From Lysobacterales bacterium (GTDB lineage: Bacteria > Pseudomonadota > Gammaproteobacteria > Xanthomonadales > SZUA-5): a stretch of DNA of 49,370 nucleotides. The stretch's first letter is position 1, and each line of letters opens with the position of its first letter. Location of the stretch: contig JALHMH010000035.1 of the NCBI GenBank assembly GCA_022844165.1, positions 1-49,370 of the forward strand. Direction: 5' to 3'. Below are positions 36,417-44,756 of the stretch, in pieces. The notes under the pieces were generated by a model, which was given only the letters and a program-made list of their open reading frames with translations, searched no databases and was not told the DNA's origin. Position numbers and translations under genes: made by a program.

Positions 36417-37733
36417 TCACGGCGCCATCGCCTTGAGCGACTTCAAAGCGGCAACAAAACGACTCATGTCGTATTTGTCGCCATTCTCGACAGTGCCATA
36501 TAGTTGATCGACCCCAGATTGCAGCCGCTTCGCGGCCGCTTCATCGAGTTGTTTTGCGGTCTCAAACGCCACCACGACCGATTGCGCTGCGAGAGCCGCC
36601 TGTTCGGCAGCGGCAAAGTCGCGAAATTCACCGCGCTCTGCGTCGCGTAACAAACTGCCAAGCACTTTGCCGAGCGTGTCCTCGTCAAACGCAAAACCGG
36701 CAACTTGATCGAGCGATTTCTCGATATCGTTCTTGACAGTCCGTGCAGCCGCCATCGTCTGATCGCGGCCCACGAGAGTCGCGCGATGCAGTGCCTTGGT
36801 GTCGGCAAGAAGTTTTTCCGCAGCCGCCGGGTCCACCACGCTCAAGACATGCCGATACATCACAAGATTGCTGTCGCCCAGCCGCACGGCACCGGGCCCA
36901 AGCCCCGTTCCAGGACGTGGCCCCCACTGGTTTCCTGCCATCGGTCGATGACACGCGTGGCAATCGAACAACACCAACTCAGGGAAAATTCCGTTCCAGC
37001 CGTGATTTGGGTCCAGCAGGACATCCAGCAGATTCGCCGCTGCGAGACCCTGACCCAATGCCCAGTCACGACTGCCATTGAACTCGCCCTTCCGCTCGAT
37101 GTAGTCGGCGTCGATCTCGTAGTGCGGATTCAGCCACGTAAAGGTATCCAGCTCAAACGACAACCGCGGATGGCCAGCGCCCATGATCTCGTGCGTGATC
37201 ATGCGATCGCGAGTGCCCATATGGCAGGTCAGGCACAGCTTGGCGCGCGCGACCGGTTCGTTGGTCGGGTAGAGGCCATCAGCAATCAACTTCGATCGAT
37301 CAGCATTCGGATCTGCATGGGCGGCGACCCATTTCTCCGAGCCACCATGACAGGCTTCGCAGGACACACCGTCTTCGACGAGAAACTTCTCGCCTCGTTT
37401 AGCCTCAGGTACGTTATGCGTGTGGCAATCCAAACAAACTTTGGCCTTGGTTGCATCGCCAAGGCCGAGTTTGCGGGCGATCGCCTGCGATTGCGCCGTT
37501 GCCAACGTCGCGAACGACCTGGCGTGAGGATCGACCTGCTGCCAGATACTGAATTCATTGCCAAGAATTGGCGAATTGGCACTGCGCTGATTCGCGCCAT
37601 GGCACACAGAGCTTGCGCAGCTCGCTGCACCCAGGTGCTGATGCGCAAAAATAGTCTCAACAGTGCCGGCCCAAGCTGGAGGCCAGGTCACTGCTCCCAT
37701 CAGCAGGCCAACGATCACGCGCGCAAATCGCAT
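36417..37733 (-). CDS. Pentaheme cytochrome c family protein
   Basis: This 438-residue periplasmic protein has a signal peptide (about 1-22). It has five heme motifs: C39-x4-C44-H45 (CASSVCH), C100-H104 (CLDCH), C125-H129 (CEACH), C167-H171 (CLTCH) and C258-H262 (CHACH). The first is an unusual CX4CH. It resembles the cytochrome c554-type multiheme group. From about 300 the chain lacks heme motifs and looks helical. It probably passes electrons in the periplasm, partner unknown. A GGGAGA site precedes the ATG at 37733. It lies 43 nt before the kinase gene and 81 nt after the MFS gene, all on the same strand. Confidence 0.88.
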   Translation of the reverse strand: MRFARVIVGLLMGAVTWPPAWAGTVETIFAHQHLGAASCASSVCHGANQRSANSPILGNEFSIWQQVDPHARSFATLATAQSQAIARKLGLGDATKAKVCLDCHTHNVPEAKRGEKFLVEDGVSCEACHGGSEKWVAAHADPNADRSKLIADGLYPTNEPVARAKLCLTCHMGTRDRMITHEIMGAGHPRLSFELDTFTWLNPHYEIDADYIERKGEFNGSRDWALGQGLAAANLLDVLLDPNHGWNGIFPELVLFDCHACHRPMAGNQWGPRPGTGLGPGAVRLGDSNLVMYRHVLSVVDPAAAEKLLADTKALHRATLVGRDQTMAAARTVKNDIEKSLDQVAGFAFDEDTLGKVLGSLLRDAERGEFRDFAAAEQAALAAQSVVVAFETAKQLDEAAAKRLQSGVDQLYGTVENGDKYDMSRFVAALKSLKAMAP

Positions 37734-37814
37734 TCCGGTCTCCCACGTCGTGCTTCCCCAAGCTGCTCGCATTCTGCCACGTCAAAGCGCAAAGTGGAGA
37801 AATGGTGAAGCGAT

Positions 37815-39041
37815 TCAGCGCAACTCCTCTGAAGTCGGATAGCGACCCATGGTCAGCAACAAAAGCGCACCAAGAACGAAAAACCCAGCGATCCAAGGCA
37901 GCACCGGGTTATAGCTGCCGAAATGATCGAACACCTTACCGGCGGCAAACGGCGCCAATCCGGACGCGAGTCCGAATGCTGCATATTGCACGCCATAGAT
38001 TCGCCCGTAGTGCCGAAGCCCAAAATACCGCGCCGACAAAAACGCCAACAGGTCCGACTCGGCGCCTGCTGCCGCGCCGAGCAACACCGCAGCGAGTATG
38101 GCCTGCGAAGTTGACACCTGATCTTGCATCAGCAGAAGCGCCGCCACGGCGGGCAGCGCGAGCAGCGGCAATGTGACGCCGGGCGCCCAATAGCGATCGA
38201 TTAACCACCCCGCCAGCAAGCGACCGGCAATGATGCTCACGCCAATCGCACCAGCGACACGTGCCGCAGCCGCTGAACTAAAGCCCTTGTCGATCAGCAA
38301 AGGTTGAAAGTTAATGAACAAACCACCGATCCCAAGTGCGATCAACAGGATCGACAGCATCATGGCCCAGAAGCGCCACTGCGACGCGGCCACACGCAGT
38401 GTCAAACCGGCGGGGACGGCTTGCTCGTGGCGTGGGTTACCGTCGTGCGGCGGCATCGGATGCAAGTAGCGCCAGGCGAGCGGCAGCGCGACCAGAATCG
38501 GCAACGCAGCAATCGCCAAAATGGCCTTGCGCCATCCCCATTGCTCGATCAACCATGCAGCAAAACTGGGCAAAAACGCCGCTGTCAAACCGGTGCCCAT
38601 CAACGCAATCGCCAGCGCCAAACCGCGATTCACCGGAAACCAGTCGTTGATCGCACGCGTCCATGAGATAGGCGTCGAACCTGCACCGACAATGCCAACA
38701 AGCGCCCAGATCGCATAAAACGCAATCAGGTGATTGGGAACGAAGGCCAGCAACGCCAGCGCGGCCGCGTATGCGGCGGTCGCCGCCAGAGCCACCTGAC
38801 GCACCCCGATGCGATCGATCAAGGCACCAATGAACGGGATCGTTGCAACCGCAGCGAGCGTAAAGCAGAACAACGCCAGTTGCATATCGCCGCGACCCCA
38901 GCCGAACTCGCTGGTGACCGGCAGCGTGAACACCCCAACCATATTGAATGGTACCGGCGATGCGCCTAGCGCGATGCCAACAGTGCAGGACAGCAGCAAG
39001 AATCTGCCGGTCGAAAATTCCTGGTAGCGCGAGCCGTTCAT
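37815..39041 (-). CDS. MFS transporter
   Basis: This 408-residue major-facilitator protein has about 12 hydrophobic helices and the loop motif GALIDRIGVRQV between helices 2 and 3, and a weaker copy LAGWLIDRYWAPG in the second half. The substrate is not predictable; oxalate/formate-type and monocarboxylate-type relatives look similar. The ATG at 39041 (MNGSRYQEFSTGRFLLLS) is preferred over a GTG nine codons upstream. It is the first gene of the co-directional run MFS, cytochrome c, kinase, ATPase, which could be one transcript. Confidence 0.85.
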   Translation of the reverse strand: MNGSRYQEFSTGRFLLLSCTVGIALGASPVPFNMVGVFTLPVTSEFGWGRGDMQLALFCFTLAAVATIPFIGALIDRIGVRQVALAATAAYAAALALLAFVPNHLIAFYAIWALVGIVGAGSTPISWTRAINDWFPVNRGLALAIALMGTGLTAAFLPSFAAWLIEQWGWRKAILAIAALPILVALPLAWRYLHPMPPHDGNPRHEQAVPAGLTLRVAASQWRFWAMMLSILLIALGIGGLFINFQPLLIDKGFSSAAAARVAGAIGVSIIAGRLLAGWLIDRYWAPGVTLPLLALPAVAALLLMQDQVSTSQAILAAVLLGAAAGAESDLLAFLSARYFGLRHYGRIYGVQYAAFGLASGLAPFAAGKVFDHFGSYNPVLPWIAGFFVLGALLLLTMGRYPTSEELR

Positions 39042-39167
39042 GGTCAAGAGTTCGTCGTGGTTGGGCACGGTCGACAGGTACCACGTCTGCCTGCTGTCAA
39101 CCAGCGATCCTTGGCGTCCATCTGCAAGTTCGAATTTCGGCGAGCATACGCGTAACGTTCGAGCAGC

Positions 39168-39194
39168 AAAAAGGCGCCTTTAAGGCGCCTTTTT
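39168..39194 (-). terminator. Rho-independent terminator of the rpsP-rplS operon
   Basis: AAAAAGGCGCC (39168-39178) pairs perfectly with GGCGCCTTTTT (39184-39194) around a 5-nt TTTAA loop, 60 nt past the rplS stop. Both strands have T-tracts, so it is formally bidirectional, but only rplS ends here. It also insulates the MFS gene. Confidence 0.92.
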
Positions 39195-39253
39195 CTTGTT
39201 CTTTCGAACCCGGCCTGGCGTCCTAGACGCCCGGCGGTCTGGGCGGAGTGTCG

Positions 39254-39625
39254 CTAGACCTTGGCTTTAGCCTTGGAGGCTGACAGATCCTCACGAATGC
39301 GCGCTGCCTTTCCTTCCAGTTCGCGCAGATAGTAGAGCTTGGCAGCGCGAACCTTGCCACGGCGTTTGATCTGTACCGAGTCGATCGATGGGCTGTGCGT
39401 TTGGAACACACGCTCGACGCCTTCGCCGTGCGAAATTTTGCGCACCGTAAACGACGAATTTAAACCGCGACTCTTCACGGCGATAACAACGCCTTCGTAA
39501 GCCTGCAACCGCTCACGCGCGCCTTCCTTGACTTTAACATTGACGACCACCGTATCGCCCGGCGTAAAGCCCGACACCGCGTGATTCATCTGCTCAGCTT
39601 CCAGTTGCTGAATGATTTTGCTCAT
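39254..39625 (-). CDS. rplS: 50S ribosomal protein L19
   Basis: This 123-residue L19 starts [13 protein letters not shown] and has the family block [20 protein letters not shown], then [13 protein letters not shown] and [16 protein letters not shown]. It sits at the 30S-50S interface. A TTG three codons upstream is in frame, but the ATG at 39625 matches the family start. It is the last gene of rpsP-rimM-trmD-rplS and is followed by a strong terminator. The C-terminus has a Lys/Ala-rich tail (KAKAKV), slightly longer than in E. coli. Confidence 0.98.
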   Translation of the reverse strand: MSKIIQQLEAEQMNHAVSGFTPGDTVVVNVKVKEGARERLQAYEGVVIAVKSRGLNSSFTVRKISHGEGVERVFQTHSPSIDSVQIKRRGKVRAAKLYYLRELEGKAARIREDLSASKAKAKV

Positions 39626-39699
39626 GGCACTCAACCTTAAGACGACACTTGGAACGATTAGACCGCTCGATGGCGCCTTAGGCGATCGCAGCGAGCCCG

Positions 39700-40452
39700 C
39701 TATTGTACACCGTTTTTTTCCTGGTGCGCGGCGATGTATGCATCGAGCAATTGCTGATCGGGTTTATTCAGCGTCATGCAATCGAGCAAGTCTGGTCGTT
39801 GGCGCCAGGTCACGCCAAGCGCTTGCTGCCGACGCCACCTCGCAATCTCCGCGTGGTTGCCGGACAACAGCACTGAGGGTACGTCGCCCAACGAATGGCC
39901 GGGCGGCCGCGTGTAGTGTGGGCAATCGAGCAAGCCATCCATAAAACTATCTTCGATGGCACTTTGATCGGTATGCAGCACACCCGGTATCAGACGTGTG
40001 GCTGCATCGATCATCGCCAGCGCCGGCAACTCGCCGCCTGAGGTTACAAAATCGCCCAGCGAGACCTGCTCGTCGACCTTTGCGTCGACGAAACGCTGAT
40101 CGATGCCCTCGTAACGACCGCACACGAAAATGATCTGAGCGCGCTGAGAGAAGTTGATCGCCATCGCCTGATCAAATCGCCGGCCCTGTGGCGACATCAG
40201 CACCACGCTGGCATCGGGCAGCAGCTTCCTCGCCGCGTCAAGCGCCCGCGTCAGTGGTTCGATCAGCATGACCATCCCGGGGCCGCCACCGAACGGTCGG
40301 TCATCGACCGTTCGATAATTGTCGTTGGTGTAGTCGCGTGGATTGAAGGTTGCGACGTCAATCTTCCCGCGTTCGAGAGCACGGCCAACCACACCCATCG
40401 ACAGGGTTTGACGTACGACGTCAGGGAACAGCGTCAACAATGCAACGCGCAT
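39700..40452 (-). CDS. trmD: tRNA (guanine-N1)-methyltransferase TrmD
   Basis: This 250-residue SPOUT methyltransferase makes m1G37 in tRNAs that read CNN codons. The N-terminus [17 protein letters not shown] and the trefoil-knot signatures ([46 protein letters not shown]) are intact, including the later [11 protein letters not shown]. The start ATG overlaps the rimM stop (TGATG), so translation is coupled. The upstream in-frame ATG at 40467 lies inside rimM. Confidence 0.98.
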   Translation of the reverse strand: MRVALLTLFPDVVRQTLSMGVVGRALERGKIDVATFNPRDYTNDNYRTVDDRPFGGGPGMVMLIEPLTRALDAARKLLPDASVVLMSPQGRRFDQAMAINFSQRAQIIFVCGRYEGIDQRFVDAKVDEQVSLGDFVTSGGELPALAMIDAATRLIPGVLHTDQSAIEDSFMDGLLDCPHYTRPPGHSLGDVPSVLLSGNHAEIARWRRQQALGVTWRQRPDLLDCMTLNKPDQQLLDAYIAAHQEKNGVQ

Positions 40453-40940
40453 CAGTCCAGATCCCAATCAACATCGATTCGCGACGCCTCAAGATCGACC
40501 TTATCGACATGCCGCCCCATGGCGAATGGGATCATGCAATCGCGCTCGCCGCGCACGACAAGAATAGGATGACTGCCATTGCTGAAGAGATGGTCGACGA
40601 CACCAAGCACGATGCCATCGCGATTGACTACGCTCAGGCCTTCAAGATCGGCCCAATAGAACTGCCCTTCCGCCAGCGGCGGCAACTGGCTGCGCTCAAC
40701 CGCGATTGACTGCCCACGAAAGCGCAGGGCCGCATCGCGGTCCTCGATACCCTCCAGGGAAATCAATGCGTGCGCGCCGGCCATGCGACCCACGATGCAG
40801 CGCAACGAACCGTCGATGAAAACACTCGGGAATGATAAAAGGCGCTGCGGCGGATCGCAAAACGACTCCGCCTTGAGTTGGCCCTTGATGCCGTGAGGCG
40901 CAAGAATGCGCCCCACCTGAATCATGCGCTCCGCGGCCAT
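40452..40940 (-). CDS. rimM: Ribosome maturation factor RimM
   Basis: This 162-residue RimM assists late 30S assembly through ribosomal protein S19 and the 16S 3' domain. The N-terminal domain opens QVGRILAPHGIKGQLKAESF; the PRC-barrel follows with FYWADLEGLSVVNRDG. It starts 11 nt after the rpsP stop. The ATG at 40940 (MAAERMIQVG) is chosen, with the second ATG at 40925 possible. Confidence 0.97.
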   Translation of the reverse strand: MAAERMIQVGRILAPHGIKGQLKAESFCDPPQRLLSFPSVFIDGSLRCIVGRMAGAHALISLEGIEDRDAALRFRGQSIAVERSQLPPLAEGQFYWADLEGLSVVNRDGIVLGVVDHLFSNGSHPILVVRGERDCMIPFAMGRHVDKVDLEASRIDVDWDLD

Positions 40941-40951
40941 GGCCGCCGTGC

Positions 40952-41212
40952 TTAAGCAGCCGCCGGCTGCAGCTTTTGCGCTTGTTTGATCAGCTGGCGC
41001 ACTTTTTCCGTCGGCTGAGCGCCAACGCCTTGCCAGTGCGCGACACGACCCAGGTCCAGCGACAGCGGAACTTCTTTACCCTGCGCAATCGGGTTGTAAA
41101 AACCCACGCGCTCGATGCTGCGGCCATCACGCGCAGCGCGCTCGTCGGCGACAACGATGTGATAAAACGGACGCTTCTTAGCGCCACCGCGTGCCAGGCG
41201 AATCTTAACCAT
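40952..41212 (-). CDS. rpsP: 30S ribosomal protein S16
   Basis: This 86-residue S16 opens [20 protein letters not shown] and contains [20 protein letters not shown], both family hallmarks. It is the first gene of rpsP-rimM-trmD-rplS. The ATG at 41212 is fixed by homology and by an AAGGG-type ribosome site about 9 nt upstream; further upstream in-frame codons are not used. Confidence 0.98.
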   Translation of the reverse strand: MVKIRLARGGAKKRPFYHIVVADERAARDGRSIERVGFYNPIAQGKEVPLSLDLGRVAHWQGVGAQPTEKVRQLIKQAQKLQPAAA

Positions 41213-41255
41213 CCTTGGATCCCTTCTGCTGAAGCTTCGACGAAGTAAGAGCGAG

Positions 41256-41261
41256 ATTGTA
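41256..41261 (-). promoter_or_regulatory. Candidate -10 element of the rpsP operon
   Basis: On the minus strand this reads TACAAT (one mismatch to TATAAT) inside GGGCTACAATCT. Its downstream edge is about 43 nt before rpsP. No strong -35 is present 17 nt upstream; only a TTCGCT-like hexamer. The position suits the main promoter of the ribosomal operon. Confidence 0.5.
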
Positions 41262-41798
41262 GCCCGGCAACGCAGCGAAGCGAAAGCCCTCGCGCTGAAG
41301 AACTTGTGAACCGATTCAGGCGGACGGCGATGGGCGCTCCTGAGGTTAGCTCGATTCTCTAACGGGTCCAGAACCAACGGCTCCCGGCGCCCGGCTGTTA
41401 TCTTGCGCATCCCTCGTCATTGACGCAACCGACAGTTGGCCGAAAACAACCACTAGCGCGCTCTCGCAGACGGCTCCCAACGCGGAATCCGAGCGGTTCT
41501 CGCTGGCTAGCCAAGGCCGATCCTATTCGGCTCAGTGATCACCGGCAGGTTCCATATAGACGCAACAACTGTCTCCCATAATCTTGCCACGCCGCCAATG
41601 CGCGGAGTGAACTGCGAGATAGGCGGCAAATTGACCGGATTGCAAATTTGTCCCTGGCGCGCCCTCACACCGCCGAAATCCCTGGGGCAGACTGCCGAAG
41701 ATGTTGCGCTTGGCGATTGTGCCCAAGTAACGATGAGCCGTTTTGCCGGCCAACTCCGCGTACCCAGTTCGCCCAAATTTTTCCGACGGAAAACAAGA
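41262..41798. other. Long gene-free stretch upstream of the SpvB/Rhs gene
   Basis: This stretch (part of the 586-nt gap between rpsP and the SpvB/Rhs gene) has no gene I can support. From 41535 the frame of the downstream gene is already open, starting at an ATG, but its predicted sequence (MITGRFHIDATTVSHNL...) has no signal peptide and no family resemblance, so it is more likely leader DNA. I compared it by eye with common riboswitch consensus sequences, including c-di-GMP type I, and found no match. Confidence 0.4.
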
Positions 41799-44756
41799 AT
41801 GCGCACGTATTCCAATGCACTGCTGGTCGATTCGACAAACAGCGATCCAAAGACAAATCTGGCCGCAGGAACAATCTGTCGTCTCGCACTGATTCTTCTC
41901 CTGCTGTGTTTCTCAGTTCCGGCATGGTCGCAGCTCAGCGGTGGCGAAACCACGCTAAGCGCCGCGCAACTTTCAGCGATCGGTCGCCCGAATCCGGCGG
42001 TTTGTATTGACGCAACGGCCGTCCCTCAAGATGGCGCATCTTTGCCTGGTGCATGGCGCGAGTCCGGACGCTTCGGCCAGGGCTGGGACTTGCTGGCTCA
42101 AGGCGATCAACTGACGGCGGTCTGGTACACCTACGGCACAAACCGTCGGCCGGTTTGGTACCAATCGACCGGCATGGCACTGGACGTGGCGAGTAACGAG
42201 GGGTCGGCGCTGCTTTACGAACATACGCCGGGTTCGTTGGGCCAGCTTGGATCGAATCCGAAACTTGTAGGTGGCGTGGCGTTCCGATTCTTCCGCAACA
42301 TGCCTGATCGAGCTGTGGTGCGAATTCAATTCAGTTCGGGCCAGTTGCGGGAAGCCTGCCTGTTTCGCACGATTTCGGGAAACAACCCCACTGTCAGATT
42401 GAGATCGCCGACAGACCCCAATCCGAACGCGCTCTTGTTTTCCACCAGCTATGGCGCCAGCGAACGGCTAACACTGGCGACATTCGACACCAATGGCGTC
42501 GCTGTCTGGCTGGCAAGCAAAGAACCTGTGGCCGGATCTCGCGTTCTTGACTATTACTACTCCAACTATCCGGGTAACAACGCTTGGAACGAGTGCAACC
42601 ACTCTGGTTGCGTTTCGGCCCCGCGTCCTGTTGGCAACCTCGCTGTTGGCGCGGGCCAGCGATCGAGCGACCCGATCCCTGTCGTGTTATCGGCCGTCGC
42701 GACGATCGCCGAAGTGGGGCAGCAGCTGAACGCGCAGTACCCCACTGCGCAATCCGGCGCATCCATGAGCGCTGTCCTTGCGCACACGCTTTCGGCAGGG
42801 CCGAATCCCTGCCTGATTCCGGCGGGTCAGACCAACTGCAACGTCACGGTGTCATGGAACTTCGATGTTAGCACCGGCACGCCAAACATCGGTGTCTACA
42901 GGAAGTTGGAAGGATCGTCTGCCTACGTACTTCTAAGCAGCCTCTATTCCGGCACCATCGTCGATAGCGTTCCGGTCGGAAACTACCGTTACTATTTGGC
43001 GAGACGCAACAGCAATGGCTCCATCGACCTCAACAACCAATACCAAAGTACCGGAATCATCAACGTTAGCGCGGGTTCCGGTGGCGGCCCGGGAAACACT
43101 ATCGGATTTCGCGACCTCAGCATGTGCCCCGCGTCCCCCACCCCGATCGCCCCGGGCGATGTGCCTGGCGTTCCCGGACTCTATTGGAATCCAGATCGAG
43201 AGACCACCGGTTGGTTCCTGAGTTTCTCAACGAACGGTCCAAGCAAGACTGCGATTGTCACTTGGCTGACCTACGATGCTCAAGGCAAGCGTCGCTGGTA
43301 CGCGACCGCACCGGCCGAGATCGCCGATATCGATCCGGCTCCGAACAGCACGGTTTTTGCTTTCTGGGCGCCGTTGCTCCGCTACCAATGGGTCGGCAAT
43401 CAGCAAGGCCAGGGTACTCAGGTAGGCGAGGTGTCGATCACGTTTTCGCCCACCGATGCGACCCGTTCCGGATTGCACTGGAAACTCGGTGAAAGCCAGA
43501 TTGAAAAGGAATGTCTGCGCGAATTCAGGCGTGGCGATCAAGCTCGCGGTGCGGAAAATCTCGCATATAGCGGTTACTGGTACGACCCTTTACAGCAGGG
43601 CTGGGGATTCTTGGCCTACATTTTTCAACCACAGTCGACAGTCGAGGAGTATCACTCGTTAACGGTCTACGACACCCAAGGATCTCCGACTTGGCTGGAC
43701 ATCGGTCCATTCGCATCATCGACCAATTTGACCACCGCGGTACCGGTCCACTACCGGATGTCGCCATTCCCCGCCGGACTTCCGACAGGGTTGCCGCTAC
43801 CAGCAGCGCAGTGGCCACCTCTTCAAGTAGCAGGATCACTGAATCGCGAGTTCCTATCCGCTGCGACAGCACGACTGGTGATCAACGCCCGATTACCCAC
43901 AGCGCAAACTCCCACAGAGTTGAATTGGGATCGTGGCACGCTTGCCAGTCCGTTGCCGATTGCCAAGATCTTTCGTGTCGACGAGATCACAACCAGTCGC
44001 CAAGTCTGCACGCTAACAGCAACCGACAATTGCCCCGTGACGGTGAGTTGGACGAGCACCTTCGATTCTGCTCGCGCTTGGCGCCGCAATCTCGCCACGC
44101 AAACCATCGAACTGCTGCCATCGACCAATCGAACCGACAGCATCGTTCAAACTTTCGTGTCCCCAGGCAGCTTCCAGTACTTCTTGTCCACTTCGCCAGG
44201 TGGCGGTTCACCACTCGCAGTGAGCGCGGCCGTTGTTATCCATGGTTTGCTACCAGCCCCTGTTGCCACCGCCACAGGTGGTTTGGGTTATCGCCTCAAC
44301 TGGCAAGCCGTGAGTTCAGGGACGGTAGATGTCGGCTTCAGCACTTCGGTCAGCACGACACCGACCAGCGCTACGGCGACGGGTCTAACGGGCACGCAAT
44401 ACGATGGCACGGTGCCGGCAGCGGGCACGTACTACTTCTTTATCCGCCGATGTTCACCGACCTGCGGCGCTTGGAGTCCGCCCAGCAATCCGCTAACGCT
44501 GGCGAACACCGGCACGGTGACAGAAATCGCGGACGACGAGCGTGGCGCGTCAATCCAAGACTACCAATCACCTTATCGGCCCAACACACCATCGGTTCTC
44601 GCGGGCGCCATCCCAGGTCAGGCAAGCACCAGCGGGTGGCAGCGCATCGTACACAGTGCCGATTGCCCTTCCGCCGGGCCGTCGCGGCATGCAGCCGCAA
44701 GTTGCGTTGAGCTATTCCTCGCGTGCGGGCAATGGCATTGCCGGCATGGGCTTTAG
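41799..44756 (+). CDS. N-terminal part of a secreted SpvB/Rhs-type protein (frameshifted)
   Basis: This 985-codon open frame opens MRTYSNALLV and has a signal peptide near residues 27-44 (CRLALILLLLCFSVPAWSQ). A Trp-rich module (GAWRESGRFGQGW, from about 84) is followed by a second, then a Cys/Ig-like unit starting at Cys338 (CLIPAGQTNCNVTVSW). The whole unit is repeated: GLYWNPDRETTGWFLSF (about 460), SGYWYDPLQQGWGF (about 591) and CTLTATDNCPVTVSW (Cys737). An Fn3-like domain comes next (about 820-915). The frame then departs from homology near 44634 and ends at 44756 with an unrelated tail. The ATG at 41799 has only a weak ribosome site. Confidence 0.75.
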   Translation: MRTYSNALLVDSTNSDPKTNLAAGTICRLALILLLLCFSVPAWSQLSGGETTLSAAQLSAIGRPNPAVCIDATAVPQDGASLPGAWRESGRFGQGWDLLAQGDQLTAVWYTYGTNRRPVWYQSTGMALDVASNEGSALLYEHTPGSLGQLGSNPKLVGGVAFRFFRNMPDRAVVRIQFSSGQLREACLFRTISGNNPTVRLRSPTDPNPNALLFSTSYGASERLTLATFDTNGVAVWLASKEPVAGSRVLDYYYSNYPGNNAWNECNHSGCVSAPRPVGNLAVGAGQRSSDPIPVVLSAVATIAEVGQQLNAQYPTAQSGASMSAVLAHTLSAGPNPCLIPAGQTNCNVTVSWNFDVSTGTPNIGVYRKLEGSSAYVLLSSLYSGTIVDSVPVGNYRYYLARRNSNGSIDLNNQYQSTGIINVSAGSGGGPGNTIGFRDLSMCPASPTPIAPGDVPGVPGLYWNPDRETTGWFLSFSTNGPSKTAIVTWLTYDAQGKRRWYATAPAEIADIDPAPNSTVFAFWAPLLRYQWVGNQQGQGTQVGEVSITFSPTDATRSGLHWKLGESQIEKECLREFRRGDQARGAENLAYSGYWYDPLQQGWGFLAYIFQPQSTVEEYHSLTVYDTQGSPTWLDIGPFASSTNLTTAVPVHYRMSPFPAGLPTGLPLPAAQWPPLQVAGSLNREFLSAATARLVINARLPTAQTPTELNWDRGTLASPLPIAKIFRVDEITTSRQVCTLTATDNCPVTVSWTSTFDSARAWRRNLATQTIELLPSTNRTDSIVQTFVSPGSFQYFLSTSPGGGSPLAVSAAVVIHGLLPAPVATATGGLGYRLNWQAVSSGTVDVGFSTSVSTTPTSATATGLTGTQYDGTVPAAGTYYFFIRRCSPTCGAWSPPSNPLTLANTGTVTEIADDERGASIQDYQSPYRPNTPSVLAGAIPGQASTSGWQRIVHSADCPSAGPSRHAAASCVELFLACGQWHCRHGL

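Noticed and set aside
41540..41790. Cyclic-di-GMP riboswitch before the SpvB/Rhs gene
   Set aside because: The conserved core words of the type I consensus could not be matched on either strand.
44620..44660. Programmed ribosomal frameshift at the SpvB/Rhs break
   Set aside because: There is no slippery heptamer or clear downstream stem, and the GGG triplet is short. A simple indel explains it better, though not disproved.
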